64,000 nucleotides of DNA from CAWBFD01 sp963788115 (GCA_963788115.1 CAWBFD010000004.1:434001-498000); one strand, 5' to 3'; positions 43,693 through 52,692 are shown, counted from the first letter of the stretch. The notes: generated by a model from the letters alone, not told the origin. Numbers and translations are program-made.

Positions 43693-43710
43693 CAAGCGGG
43701 CCGCGGATCG

Positions 43711-43729
43711 TCGACACTGCCGGTGTCGA
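43711..43729. terminator. Hairpin between convergent patatin and acyl-CoA synthetase genes
   Basis: TCGACAC (43711-43717), loop TGCCG, GTGTCGA (43723-43729), a perfect 7-bp stem 19 nt after the patatin stop. Confidence 0.5.
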
Positions 43730-43776
43730 GGACGGCGATCGAGGAAGGAGTGACGAACGACACTGGTAGAGGACGT

Positions 43777-45588
43777 TCACCCCGAATAGAGGCGGTCCAC
43801 CTCGTCCGCGTACTTCCGGGCGATCACGGCCCGCTTCACCTTCATCGTGGGCGTCAGCTCGCCGCCCGCCTGTGAGAGGTCCTGGGGCAGGATCTCGAAC
43901 TTCTTCACCTGCTCGACCCGGGCGAACTTCTGGTTGATCTGATCGACGTGGGCCTGGATCGTTGCCCGCACCTGCGGGTTCGCGGCGAGGTCGGCCGGAT
44001 CCTCCGGGAGGGCGTTCTCCTTCGCGAACGTGGCAGCCTCCTCGGGGTCGAGCGTCACGAGCGCCACCAGGTACGGACGCCGATCGCCGATGACTACGCA
44101 CTGGGAGACCAGCGGGTGCTGCTTGATCTCGGCCTCCAGGTTCGCCGGGGTGATGTTCTTGCCGCCCGCGGTGATGATGATGTCCTTCTTACGCCCGGTG
44201 ATCAACATGAAGCCGTCATCGTCGATCTCGCCGATGTCGCCGGTGTGCAGCCATCCATCGTGGAGCGTCTCCCGCGTCGCCTCATCGTTCTTGTAGTAGC
44301 CCTGGAACACGTTCGGGCCCTTGACCAAGATCTCGCCGTCCTCGGCGATCTTGACCTCGCAGCCCGGAAACGGCTTGCCGATCGTCCCGAACTTGAACTC
44401 CTCCGGGGTGGCGATGGTGGCGGCCGTCGAGGTCTCGGTCATGCCCCAGCCCTCGACCACCAGGACCCCGGCAGCGTCGAAGAAGCGCAGGATCTCGGGG
44501 TTGATCGGCGCCGCGCCGGAGACCGCTATCCGCAGGCGGCCGCCGAACAGGTCCCGGATCTTCGACAGCACCTGCTTGTCGGCGACCGCGTACTGGGCCT
44601 TGAGCAAGGGGCCGGGCTCCTGGCCCTGGCGCTCGAGCTCGCGCACGCGCTTGCCGACGCTGATCGCCCAGTCGAAGATCGCCTTCTTCACGCCCCCGGC
44701 GCGCTCGGCGTTGGCATTCGCGGCCGTGTAGATCTTCTCGAAGATCCGCGGGACCGAGGGGAAGTAGGTGGGCCTGACCTCGGCCAGATTCGCCATGATC
44801 TTCAGCGGATCGCGCTCCCAGTACGCGATCGTGGTGCCGAGGTCGAAGCTGCCGAACTGAACCAGCAGCGCGAATGAATGGGCCAGGGGCAGGAACAGGT
44901 AGGTGAGCTCGTCCTCCTCGATCGCGCTCACCTCGTTGACCATGTCGAGCATCGACCGGTAGTTGGAGTGCGAGATCACGCACCCCTTCGGCGGTCCGGT
45001 CGTGCCTGACGTGTAGATGAAGGTGCAGATGTCATCCGGGGTGACCGAGCTCCAGCGCTCCTCCCACTCGGCGGGGTCCCGTCCGTCGCCACGCGCGGCC
45101 AGCGCCTCGAGCGAGATCGCATCCTCGCTCTCGCCGGTCATCCGGATCACGTGCTCGAGCCTCGGGCAGCGTTCGCGGATCTGGCGAATCTTCTCGAGTT
45201 GCTCCGAGTCCTCGACAAACACCACCTTTGCATCGGAGTGCTCGAGCACGTACTGGCACTCCTCCGGCGAGTTGGTCTGGTAGATGGGGGCAACCGTGGC
45301 GCCGGCGCTGAGGGCGGCGAAGTCGCAGTAGGTCCACTCGGGCCGGGTGTTCGCGAGGATCGAGACGACGTCGCCCTTCGCGAGCCCGAGGTCGATCAGC
45401 CCCAGCGAGATCCGGCGCACGATCTCGCCGACCTCGTCGTAGGACGTGGTCACCCAGGTCCCGGAGTCGTCCTTGTACATCACCGCCGGACGGGCTCCGT
45501 AGCTCTCAACGGCGGCCGGGAGCAGGTCAGCGATCGTGCGTGAGCCGACTCCCGGTACGGCGCCCTCGGCGACGGTCGCGGTCTCCAT
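43777..45588 (-). CDS. Long-chain acyl-CoA synthetase (AMP-binding enzyme, FadD15-like)
   Basis: 603 residues. ATP/AMP motif YTSGTTGPPKG near residue 193, VEGWGMTETS, and the hinge GRKKDIIITAGGKNITPANLE of the ANL superfamily. Activates fatty acids to acyl-CoA via acyl-AMP. AGGAGGGAGAG precedes ATG 45588. Faces the patatin lipase, which would release fatty acids, a plausible functional pairing although they are not co-transcribed. Confidence 0.92.
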   Translation of the reverse strand: METATVAEGAVPGVGSRTIADLLPAAVESYGARPAVMYKDDSGTWVTTSYDEVGEIVRRISLGLIDLGLAKGDVVSILANTRPEWTYCDFAALSAGATVAPIYQTNSPEECQYVLEHSDAKVVFVEDSEQLEKIRQIRERCPRLEHVIRMTGESEDAISLEALAARGDGRDPAEWEERWSSVTPDDICTFIYTSGTTGPPKGCVISHSNYRSMLDMVNEVSAIEEDELTYLFLPLAHSFALLVQFGSFDLGTTIAYWERDPLKIMANLAEVRPTYFPSVPRIFEKIYTAANANAERAGGVKKAIFDWAISVGKRVRELERQGQEPGPLLKAQYAVADKQVLSKIRDLFGGRLRIAVSGAAPINPEILRFFDAAGVLVVEGWGMTETSTAATIATPEEFKFGTIGKPFPGCEVKIAEDGEILVKGPNVFQGYYKNDEATRETLHDGWLHTGDIGEIDDDGFMLITGRKKDIIITAGGKNITPANLEAEIKQHPLVSQCVVIGDRRPYLVALVTLDPEEAATFAKENALPEDPADLAANPQVRATIQAHVDQINQKFARVEQVKKFEILPQDLSQAGGELTPTMKVKRAVIARKYADEVDRLYSG

Positions 45589-45711
45589 CGGTCTCTCCCT
45601 CCTCGTCCTGGGCGAATCTCCCCGCGGCCGTGCAGCCGCTCCCCGAGAAGGCTATATCAGCGTACCCGCGCGCGACCGGGGCGGCCACCTCGTCGGTTAG
45701 CTGCGGGCTCG

Positions 45712-45894
45712 TCAGTGAGCTGTCTGTGGCTGCTTGCCCTGCTCAGGCAGCTGACGGAGAGACGAGAGGAAGAGGGTCTTGTCGATTCGGCCGTTGAAGA
45801 TCGGTACGCCCATCTCCATGCACTTGGAGATCACCTCCCGCCGCTTCATGTTGGTCTCGTCGGCGAGTTCGGTGGGCGTGAGATGGATGGCCAC
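45712..45894 (-). CDS. Small helix-turn-helix-like protein (IF2_N-like)
   Basis: 60 residues from GTG with GAGGAG 8 nt upstream. The body LTPTELADETNMKRREVISKCMEMGVPIF resembles the short three-helix domain at the N-terminus of initiation factor IF2 and some DNA-binding domains. No enzyme motif. Function unknown; nucleic-acid binding is a guess from the fold resemblance. Confidence 0.65.
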   Translation of the reverse strand: MAIHLTPTELADETNMKRREVISKCMEMGVPIFNGRIDKTLFLSSLRQLPEQGKQPQTAH

Positions 45895-45927
45895 GTATCT
45901 GTCTCCTCGTGTCTGGGATCGTCCTCA

Positions 45928-45955
45928 GTTTTACCTGGATGGACGGACGTGTCAA
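45928..45955 (-). promoter_or_regulatory. Promoter of the small helix-turn-helix gene
   Basis: Minus strand: TTGACA (45955-45950), 16-nt spacer, TAAAAC (45933-45928). Perfect -35, moderate -10; transcript start near 45921, about 27 nt before the start codon, matching the presence of a Shine-Dalgarno. Confidence 0.55.
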
Positions 45956-46016
45956 CGTTTTCGGCCGCAAATTGCGGCATCCCGCCCCCCGGAGCGGATG
46001 AGCACTCGGCGCCCAA

Positions 46017-46022
46017 TATCTT
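46017..46022 (+). promoter_or_regulatory. -10 box, leaderless start of the 80-aa gene
   Basis: TATCTT ends 7 nt before ATG 46030. Confidence 0.45.
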
Positions 46023-46029
46023 GTCCGAA

Positions 46030-46272
46030 ATGAGCGACGCCGTCCGCAGCCCGTTCCTCGAATCGCTGATGGACACCGATCTCTACTCGATCGGAGCCTA
46101 CTTCTGCGACGAGCACCCCGAGCTGGTCGACGAGGTGGTCGAGCGGAGCGACGTGATCGAACGGCGCGGGCTCGAGGCGTATGCGAAGGACTCCGGCACA
46201 TCGGTGGAGGAGAGCTTCGAGACGCTCCTGACCGGCCTCGCAGTGCGCTACTACAAGGCGGTGGCGGGTTGA
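46030..46272 (+). CDS. Small acidic protein, unknown function
   Basis: 80 residues (MSDAVRSPFLESLMDTDLYSIG), mostly helical and acidic, with no signal or membrane segment. Family not recognised. Leaderless-type start; diverges from the small helix-turn-helix gene and is followed by the thioredoxin-like gene after 34 nt, probably one transcript. Confidence 0.6.
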   Translation: MSDAVRSPFLESLMDTDLYSIGAYFCDEHPELVDEVVERSDVIERRGLEAYAKDSGTSVEESFETLLTGLAVRYYKAVAG

Positions 46273-46306
46273 CCTTCGACCGCCGCGATCTGCGCCTCGC
46301 GCCGCG

Positions 46307-46996
46307 GTGAGCCCTGGGCGCAGCCGCTGGCTGCCGCGGATCGTCCTCGGGATCGTTGCGGCGGCGCTTCTGGCGGCGGTGATCTCGATCTCGGTCGGCG
46401 AGGGCGGCCCTCAGCCCGAGGAGATCGGCGAGATCGGTCCGGTGCAGCAACTGTTCGGCGGCATCGCTCAGGAGGGCGCCCTGGTCGGGCCCGAGGGCGC
46501 GGAGGTCACGGTGGCCGTGTTCACCGACCTTCGCTGCTTGAGCTGCGGCGACTATCAGATCGGGGAGATCGACCCGCTGGTCGAGGAATATGCCCGGACC
46601 GGCCGGGCGAAGCTCGAGCTGCGGCATTTCTCGCTGGGCGAGGAGCCGACGACCCTGGCGGCCGATGCTGCGACTGCGGCCGGCGAGCAGGGGCGCCAGT
46701 GGCAGTACGCCGACCTCACCTTTCGCAACATCGAGGCGGCGGGAGCGGAGGCCGACGACGAGTTCCTGCGGGAGATCGCGGAGGCCGTGCCGGAGCTCGA
46801 CGTCGATCAATGGGAGGAGGACCGCGGCTCGCCGGAGGTCACGGCACGGGTCGAGTCCGACGCCGATCTCGCCGCGGACCTCGAGCTACCCGGCACGGGC
46901 CCGTCGGTGATCGTCTCCGGCCCGGGCGGCACCCGCGAGCTCCTGGACTCCCCATCGACGGAGCAGATCGAGTCGGCGATCGCAACGGTCGGCTGA
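46307..46996 (+). CDS. Membrane-anchored DsbA-like thioredoxin-fold protein
   Basis: 229 residues from GTG. One N-terminal membrane segment (IVLGIVAAALLAAVISISV), a linker, then a thioredoxin_4/DsbA-like domain with redox pair CLSC in FTDLRCLSCGDYQ and a helical insertion. Likely disulfide oxidase or isomerase facing outside. The cis-Pro region reads GTGPSVIV. It converges on the TVP38/DedA-like gene. Confidence 0.82.
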   Translation: MSPGRSRWLPRIVLGIVAAALLAAVISISVGEGGPQPEEIGEIGPVQQLFGGIAQEGALVGPEGAEVTVAVFTDLRCLSCGDYQIGEIDPLVEEYARTGRAKLELRHFSLGEEPTTLAADAATAAGEQGRQWQYADLTFRNIEAAGAEADDEFLREIAEAVPELDVDQWEEDRGSPEVTARVESDADLAADLELPGTGPSVIVSGPGGTRELLDSPSTEQIESAIATVG

Positions 46997-47008
46997 GTTA
47001 GCAAGGCC

Positions 47009-47791
47009 TCAGGCTGTTTCGCGTCCGGGGGTGGCGTCGCCGGGCCGCTCCGCGTGACCCCGCAGGGTTCGCACCACCCGATGCGTCAGCAGCAGCAACC
47101 CGAGCATCAACGCGACTCCGATCCAGACGATCGGGTCGTTCAGCGATAGCTCCTCGAGGCGGCTGCCGAGGTAGACGAAGAGAAGGGTGATCGGCATGTA
47201 GCCGATCGCGGTCGTCCAGACGAAGGTCGTCAGCGGGACCCGCGCCGACCCGGCCACATAGCTGAACAGGCTGAACGGGACGATCGGGATCAGCCGCATT
47301 CCCAGCAGCAGGGTCACGCCGCCGCGGCCCACGATCCGCTCGTAGCCGAGAAAACGCTCGCGACCGATGAACCGGTAGAGCAGCGGCCGGGCCGCATGGC
47401 GACCGATCCAGTAGGCAACGACCCCGTTCATGATCCAACCGGCCATCATCATCACGCCGCCCACCCAGAAGCCGTAGACGTATCCGGCCGCCGCGTCGAG
47501 GATCTCGGCGGGATACCAGACGACGGCGTGCACCAGCGCCAGCGCGAGCACGATCACCACCCCGGCGAACCCGAGGTCCTGCAGCTCGGCGCGAAGCGAC
47601 TCGGTGTCTCCCTGGATCGCGTCCGCGACGCCGGTCCGAAGCGGGTCGATCGCGAGTACCAGGACCGCCAGCAGGGCGATGCCGGCGAGGGTGACGGCCA
47701 CGCCGATGAGCGGCGGGCGCCCGCCCGCGAGCGGATCCTCGCTCCAGTCTGGGCCCGCGTGCCCGTCCCCGACCTGCGGATCACCCGTCAC
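47009..47791 (-). CDS. TVP38/TMEM64 (SNARE-associated, DedA-like) membrane protein
   Basis: 260 residues, five to six hydrophobic segments. Family core: VVWYPAEILDAAAGYVYGFWVGG, IGRHAARPLL, LLGMRLIPIVPFSLFSYVAGSARV. Relatives act as lipid scramblases or envelope-homeostasis proteins. GTG 47791 is chosen because CATACT lies 7 nt upstream on the minus strand; GTG 47833 would add 14 poorly conserved residues. Confidence 0.85.
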   Translation of the reverse strand: MTGDPQVGDGHAGPDWSEDPLAGGRPPLIGVAVTLAGIALLAVLVLAIDPLRTGVADAIQGDTESLRAELQDLGFAGVVIVLALALVHAVVWYPAEILDAAAGYVYGFWVGGVMMMAGWIMNGVVAYWIGRHAARPLLYRFIGRERFLGYERIVGRGGVTLLLGMRLIPIVPFSLFSYVAGSARVPLTTFVWTTAIGYMPITLLFVYLGSRLEELSLNDPIVWIGVALMLGLLLLTHRVVRTLRGHAERPGDATPGRETA

Positions 47792-47849
47792 CGGGGGGAG
47801 TATGCCTGGGCCCCGCGGGCAGGCTCGGGACACCTAGAATGGGGTCCCT

Positions 47850-47923
47850 CGGGGCGTGGCGCAGCCTGGTAGCGCGCACCGTTCGGGTCGGTGAGGTCGC
47901 CGGTTCAAATCCGGCCGCCCCGA
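47850..47923 (+). tRNA. tRNA-Pro (anticodon CGG)
   Basis: 74 nt. Acceptor stem CGGGGCG (47850-47856) with CGCCCCG (47916-47922), discriminator A; D arm GCGC-AGCCTGGTA-GCGC; anticodon stem CACCG/CGGTG with loop TTCGGGT giving CGG; T arm GCCGG-TTCAAAT-CCGGC. CCA is not encoded. TAGAAT at 47835-47840 is the likely -10. Reads CCG codons, which should be frequent at this GC. Confidence 0.95.
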
Positions 47924-48149
47924 TTACTCGCCGCGTCGGGCCCTGTCGGACCATCGCGGGTCCAGAAGGCCCACTTTGTCCGGCGGAATCCCAGTGTTCA
48001 TGCGGTCTCGGACCGTCGAGGCGGCGAATCACGCGGTCCGATCAGGGGGTCTCGCTCGACGCGGCGGCGCCCGCCGCCCCAGTCGAGTCCGCGACGACCG
48101 GCGCCCGATATAGCATCGCGGTCCGATCACGACGGCTGGAGGAGGGTCA

Positions 48150-48539
48150 ATGCTGATTGCGGCCGATTACCCGTTCATGGACGTCCTCTGGACGATCATC
48201 GTCTTCTTCGCCTGGGTGGCGTGGATCTGGATCGTGATCACGGTCCTGGGCGACGTCTTCCGCCGCGACGACATCGGCGGTTGGGGCAAGGCGGCCTGGG
48301 TCGTGTTCGTGATCGTGGTGCCGTTCCTCGGCGTCCTCGTTTATCTGATCGCCGAGCACGATGGGATGCGCGAGCGTGCCATGACGCGGGCCGCGGCTCA
48401 ACAGACGGCGCTCGACCAGTACGTGCGCGAGACCGCCGGCGGCTCCGCCGGCGAGATCGCCAAGGCGAAGGAGCTGCTCGACGCGGGCACGATCACGCAA
48501 GCGGAGTTCGAGGCGATCAAGACCAAGGCCCTCTCATAA
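48150..48539 (+). CDS. PLDc_N / SHOCT domain membrane protein
   Basis: 129 residues. Two N-terminal membrane helices (VLWTIIVFFAWVAWIWIVITV and AAWVVFVIVVPFLGVLVYLI) as in PLDc_N proteins, then a helical linker and a C-terminal SHOCT module (AKAKELLDAGTITQAEFEAIKTKAL). Function unknown. Strong GGAGGAGGG ribosome-binding site; TAGCAT at 48111-48116 is a plausible -10. The 226 nt between the tRNA and this gene hold no other feature I can support. Confidence 0.8.
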   Translation: MLIAADYPFMDVLWTIIVFFAWVAWIWIVITVLGDVFRRDDIGGWGKAAWVVFVIVVPFLGVLVYLIAEHDGMRERAMTRAAAQQTALDQYVRETAGGSAGEIAKAKELLDAGTITQAEFEAIKTKALS

Positions 48540-48593
48540 ACCAACCCAGCCGCCCGGTCGGGCTGGGAACGAATCGAGTCGAAGGGAGAACGC

Positions 48594-48995
48594 GTGGCAC
48601 ATCCAGATACAACCAGGACCTCCGGCGGACCGACCGGCTGGGCGGTGTTCGCCGGGATGATCCTGGTCATCCTCGGGTTCCTCAACTTCTTCTGGGGGCT
48701 GGCCGGGATCCTCGATGACGAGAACCTGATCGTCGGCGGCAACGGCGCGATCATCGTCGACCTCACGGCCTGGGGCTGGGCGACCCTGATCATCGGTGCG
48801 ATCCAGGTCCTGGTTGCCTTCGGGTTGTTCGCGGCGCAGGGCTGGGCGCGCTGGGCCGGGGTGTTCATCGCCGCCCTGGCGGCGATCGGGCAAATCGGCA
48901 TCGTCACCGCGTTCCCGATCTGGTCGTTGATCGTGATCGTGCTCGCGGTCCTGGTGATCTACAACCTGACCGCCCGCTGGGAGGAGCCGGCCTAA
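48594..48995 (+). CDS. Four-TM membrane protein (DUF7144-like)
   Basis: 133 residues from GTG. Four hydrophobic segments (starting WAVFAGMILVILGFLNFFWG, then WGWATLIIGAIQVLVAFGLF, WAGVFIAALAAIGQIGIV, and SLIVIVLAVLVIYNL). Resembles small actinobacterial membrane proteins of unknown function. GAAGGGAGAACGC upstream serves as ribosome-binding site. 54 nt after the SHOCT gene, likely co-transcribed. Confidence 0.75.
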   Translation: MAHPDTTRTSGGPTGWAVFAGMILVILGFLNFFWGLAGILDDENLIVGGNGAIIVDLTAWGWATLIIGAIQVLVAFGLFAAQGWARWAGVFIAALAAIGQIGIVTAFPIWSLIVIVLAVLVIYNLTARWEEPA

Positions 48996-49123
48996 GCGAG
49001 ACAGCAGCTCAGGCGGGAGGAGCTTCCGCGCGGACCCTCTTGTTGACTGACGTCGGACGAAGCGCCACGTTTCGCCTGGCCGGGGGCACCGATTAGAATC
49101 GCCCTCGCGAGGAAGGGAGCAAG

Positions 49124-49498
49124 GTGCTGCGACGGATCGCCGACATGCCGACCGGAACGATCGGCTTCGAGGCAATTGGCGAGGTTGAGGACGACGACTG
49201 GGACGAGGCCGTCGAGCCGGTCCTGCGCGCCGAGATCGCGAGCGGGCAGAAGGTTCGTCTCCTCTACCTCGTGGGCCCCGAGGCTCGTAAGGTCGAGGGG
49301 GACGCGATGAAGGCCGATACGGGCTTTCGCGCCCGCCACGCCACCTCATTTGAGCGCGTCGCCGTGGTCAGCCACGAAGATTGGATGCGACCCGCGGTCC
49401 GAGCGTTGTCCGTCCTACTGCCGGGCAAGGCCCGTGCCTTTCCGGTGCAAGAGCTGGACGCTGCCAAGGCATGGCTCCGAGAGGGACTCGATGCTTAG
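49124..49498 (+). CDS. STAS/SpoIIAA-like protein
   Basis: 124 residues from GTG, preceded by GGAAGGGAGC and a TAGAAT -10 (49094-49099). The pattern (IGFEAIGEVEDDDWDEAVEPVL ... RLLYLVGPEARKVEGDAMKAD ... RVAVVSHEDWMRPAVRALSVLLPGKARAF) matches the SpoIIAA-like family, whose members bind lipophilic ligands or have unknown roles. Cytoplasmic. Confidence 0.78.
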   Translation: MLRRIADMPTGTIGFEAIGEVEDDDWDEAVEPVLRAEIASGQKVRLLYLVGPEARKVEGDAMKADTGFRARHATSFERVAVVSHEDWMRPAVRALSVLLPGKARAFPVQELDAAKAWLREGLDA

Positions 49499-49561
49499 GA
49501 GAGGCGTGGCGAGCGCCCGGGAAACGATCCGGTGGAATCGCCGGGCCCGCGCGGGAATCCG

Positions 49562-49645
49562 GTGCTAGACGAGGAGGCCCTGAGTCACCGCCAGCAGGAG
49601 CGCGAGCGGCGTACACAGCGACCTGCCGACGACGACTCCGACTAG
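49562..49645 (+). CDS. Possible 27-residue small protein
   Basis: GTG to TAG frame MLDEEALSHRQQERERRTQR then an acidic end, filling the gap between two genes and ending 2 nt before the next ATG. Highly charged. No Shine-Dalgarno, so existence is uncertain. Confidence 0.25.
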   Translation: MLDEEALSHRQQERERRTQRPADDDSD

Positions 49646-49647
49646 CG

Positions 49648-50058
49648 ATGCTCGTCACCGAGCGCCTCCTCTGGTGGTTCCTGGTGATCTCCGGCCTCTT
49701 CCACGTCGCGCTCGGCCTGTTCCAGCTGCTCGACCCCGGCACCTTCTTCGAGGAGGTCGGGGGCTACGGCGCGGAGAACACCCATTACGTCGGCGACGTG
49801 GGGGCGTTCACGCTCACGGCCGGGATCGTCCTGCTGCTCGCCGCGCGCCACCCGGCCTGGCGGGTCCCGGTGCTGACCCTGACCGCGATCTGGTACGGGC
49901 TCCACGCGATCAACCACGCCTTCGACGTCGGCGAGGCGCGAACCGAGGCGCGTGGGTGGCTCGACACCGGCCTGATCGCCCTAGGCGCGCTCGTCAGCGC
50001 CTATCTTGCCTGGGGGGCGAGCAGGCTCCACAACCGCGGGTGGGGCTCGCCTGGATAG
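49648..50058 (+). CDS. Four-TM membrane protein, unknown function
   Basis: 136 residues from ATG 49648. Four hydrophobic segments (WWFLVISGLFHVALGLFQLL, VGDVGAFTLTAGIVLLLAA, VPVLTLTAIWYGLHAINHAF, TGLIALGALVSAYLAWGA) with His residues in helices 1 and 3 (LFHVAL, GLHAINHAF) that could bind metal or haem. Family not recognised with confidence. Followed by sod after 39 nt. Confidence 0.7.
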   Translation: MLVTERLLWWFLVISGLFHVALGLFQLLDPGTFFEEVGGYGAENTHYVGDVGAFTLTAGIVLLLAARHPAWRVPVLTLTAIWYGLHAINHAFDVGEARTEARGWLDTGLIALGALVSAYLAWGASRLHNRGWGSPG

Positions 50059-50097
50059 ATTTCACGCTGCCCCCGACAAGCTACGAAGGAGATTGAG

Positions 50098-50703
50098 ATG
50101 GCGTACGAGGTCCCCGGTCTTCCCTACGACTACGGTGCGCTGGAGCCCCACATCGACGAGCAGACGATGCGCGTGCACCACGACAAGCACCACCAGGCCT
50201 ACGTCGACAAGGCAAACGCGGCGCTCGAGGGCACCGAGTGGGCGGACAAGGACGTGGACGAGGTCCTTCGCAACCTCGATCAGCTCCCGGCCGACATCCA
50301 GACGCCGGTCCGCAACAACGCCGGCGGACACTCCAACCACACGTTCTTCTGGCAGATCATGAGCCCCGACGGCGGCGGCGCCCCGGATGGCGACCTCGCC
50401 GCGGCCATCGACGACGCCTTCGGCGACTTCTCGAGCTTCCAGGAGGAATTCAAGAGCGCCGGCGTCAACCGGTTCGGCTCAGGCTGGTCGTGGCTCGTGC
50501 ACGACGGCTCGGGGCTCGCGGTGGTCTCGACCGCGAACCAAGACTCGCCCGTCTCCGACGGTCAAACGCCGCTGCTCGGGGTCGACGTATGGGAGCACGC
50601 CTACTACCTCAAGTACCAGAACCGCCGGCCCGACTACATCGATGCCTGGTGGAACGTCGTCAGCTGGGATGAGGTCGCCCAGCGGCTCTCCGCGGCCGGC
50701 TGA
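50098..50703 (+). CDS. sodA: Superoxide dismutase (Mn/Fe family, Mn-like)
   Basis: 201 residues; converts superoxide to peroxide and oxygen. Metal ligands H27, H81, D163 and H167. GGHSNH and TANQDSP favour the manganese form. No signal peptide, so cytoplasmic. AAGGAGATTGAG precedes ATG; TAGATT at 50056-50061 is the probable -10. Confidence 0.95.
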   Translation: MAYEVPGLPYDYGALEPHIDEQTMRVHHDKHHQAYVDKANAALEGTEWADKDVDEVLRNLDQLPADIQTPVRNNAGGHSNHTFFWQIMSPDGGGAPDGDLAAAIDDAFGDFSSFQEEFKSAGVNRFGSGWSWLVHDGSGLAVVSTANQDSPVSDGQTPLLGVDVWEHAYYLKYQNRRPDYIDAWWNVVSWDEVAQRLSAAG

Positions 50704-50720
50704 TCGCCGGCGAGCGGACT

Positions 50721-50735
50721 CCCCGATAGCCGGGG
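50721..50735 (+). terminator. Putative terminator after sod
   Basis: CCCCG-ATAGC-CGGGG, a perfect 5-bp stem 17 nt after the sod stop, no T tract. Confidence 0.35.
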
Positions 50736-50750
50736 GCCGGGCCGCCCTCG

Positions 50751-50778
50751 TTGTACGGGCGTACCCCTCTGGTAGCCT
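50751..50778 (+). promoter_or_regulatory. Promoter of the copper-protein cassette
   Basis: TTGTAC (50751-50756), 16-nt spacer, TAGCCT (50773-50778); start near 50785, then GGAGGGACGATC before ATG 50820. Confidence 0.5.
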
Positions 50779-50819
50779 GCGGCGCCTGAAATTGCGTCAA
50801 TCTCCACGGAGGGACGATC

Positions 50820-52281
50820 ATGGGTGCTTGCAGGGAGCTCGATAGCGGACGCGTGCCGAAGCCGCGCGCCAGGACCGCAGCCACGTTGGCCCTCACGGTT
50901 GCGATCACGTTCGGCGCTGCGAGCGCCGTCGCGCCGGCGGCGAGCGCGGACCCGGGCGCGCAGGCGAAGCCGAAGAAGAAGGTCACGCTGACCGTCTGCA
51001 AGCACGGCTGTCGCTTTCGAACCATCAACAGCGCCGTGCGCAGGGTGCGCGTCGACAAGCGCACCACGATCATGGTGAAGCCGGGAACGTACCGGGAGGG
51101 GGTGCGCCTCTTCGGCCGCAAGTTCGACGGCCTGAAGATCATGGGCACCGGCGCCACCCCGGACAAGGTGGTGCTCGAAGGCGATCGCGACGGCGACGGC
51201 GAGGGCGACATCCAGAACGCGATCGAGGCGGTCAACGCGAGCCATGTGAAGCTCCTCAACATGCGCGCCCAGAACTACGCGACCAATGGCTTCTTCATCC
51301 ACGCCGACCCTGGTAGGACGTGCGACGGCTTCCTGATGAAGAAGCTCGAGGCCGCGTTCAACCGCTCCTATGGCCTCTTCGCCCGGAACTGCATCGGCGG
51401 GCGCATCACCCGCTCGGAGGGATGGGGCCACGGCGACTCGGCCTTCTACATCGGCGAGACTCCGCCGCAGCGGCCCGCGAAGCGTGAGTGGACCCAGATC
51501 GACCACGTGGTCGCGCACACCAACGTGCTCGGCTACTCCGGCACCAACTCGAAGTACGTCGACATCCGCGACTCCTACTTCTTCAACAACGGCGCCGGGG
51601 TGGTCCCGAACACCCTCGACTCGGAGCGGTTCGAGCCCTCCGCCAGCCGGAAGGATCCGCGACAACTGGATCTTCTGGAACAACTTCAACTACTACAGGC
51701 CCGACTCGCCGGTGCAGACCGTGTCCGGCGGTCTCGGCGAGCTGCCCCCGGAGCTCGGCGGGGGCACGATCAACTACCCGACGGGCGCGGGTGTGGTGCT
51801 CCTCGGCTCGAGCGGCTGGGCGGTCGCGGGCAACGAGATCTTCGGGAACTCCAAGTGGGGCGTGGCCCTGCTCTCGGATCCGTTCAACGAGGGTGATGAC
51901 GCCCTCAGCCAGAACAACCGGATCACCGGCAACGAGATCGGCCGCAATGGCACCGACACCAACGCGACGGACTTCTGGAACGACGGCTCGGGCAGCGGCA
52001 ACTGCTTCTCCGGCAACGACGCCGGAGCCGGAACGCTCACCTACGGGATCGCTCCCGGCAGCGACACGCCACAGGGCTTCCTGTATCCGGAGTGCCCGGC
52101 ACCGGCCCCGCCGGCGGCCGGTACCGGGAGCAGCTTCGGCGACCTCGACCAGCTGCTGAACGACCTGATCCCCTACGTGACCTCCGATCCGCCCTGCGCG
52201 CAGCAGGAGCAGTGGATCGAGCACCCGCATCCCCCGTTCAGGGAGTTCGAGCCGCTGGTGGTGGGGGGCGAGTGCGCCTGA
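50820..52281 (+). pseudogene. Secreted right-handed beta-helix (NosD/pectate-lyase-like) protein, single frameshift
   Basis: Signal-peptide region (TLALTVAITFGAASAVAPAASA), then parallel beta-helix repeats (RTTIMVKPGTYREGVRLFG, HVKLLNMRAQNYATNGFFI, NYPTGAGVVLLGSSGWAVAG). The frame breaks at ~51648: removing one C turns the sequence into EPSASGRIRDNWIFWNN and rejoins the two halves into a ~486-residue protein with six or more cysteines. Beta-helix proteins bind sugars or, in NosD, serve copper-site maturation. It heads a tight cassette with copper proteins. Confidence 0.78.
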
Positions 52282-52664
52282 GCGGCTGCCGGACGGGACT
52301 TGCGACGGCGGCGCTCGTGCTGGCGACCGCCGTCGCCGTGCCGGCGCTCGCGGGCGCCGGCGAGTCGAAGCAGGCGGCCCCGAAGCCGAAGCTCGTACAG
52401 GTGCGCGACGACTACTTCGCGCCGGAGCTGATCAGGATCCGCGCGGGCGGCAGGGTGAAGTGGAACTGGGGCCCGGGACCCACCGACGCGCACGACGTCG
52501 CCCTGTACAAGGGCCCTCGCGGGGTGAGGAAGGGGAAGTTCCGCTCGCCGGTCGCCTCGGCTCCGTTCACGTTCGCCAGGACGTTCAGGAAGACGGGCAC
52601 CTACCGGTTCTGGTGCACCCTGCACTCCGAGGTCATGCGCATGCAGGTCAGGGTCCGGCGATGA
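52272..52664 (+). CDS. Secreted plastocyanin/azurin-like cupredoxin
   Basis: 130 residues from GTG 52272, overlapping the beta-helix gene by 10 nt. Signal peptide (LATAALVLATAVAVPALAGA). Type 1 copper ligands: His in TDAHDVAL, Cys and His in FWCTLHSEVM, Met in the same loop. Small electron-transfer or copper-storage protein outside the membrane. Confidence 0.88.
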   Translation: MRLSGCRTGLATAALVLATAVAVPALAGAGESKQAAPKPKLVQVRDDYFAPELIRIRAGGRVKWNWGPGPTDAHDVALYKGPRGVRKGKFRSPVASAPFTFARTFRKTGTYRFWCTLHSEVMRMQVRVRR

Positions 52665-52692
52665 GCGCCGCGCCCGGCGACAGCTGAGCGCC

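Noticed and set aside
52661..52687. 8-codon ATG frame between the cupredoxin and the oxidase
   Set aside because: Very short and without a ribosome-binding site; probably chance overlap at the cupredoxin stop (ATGA).
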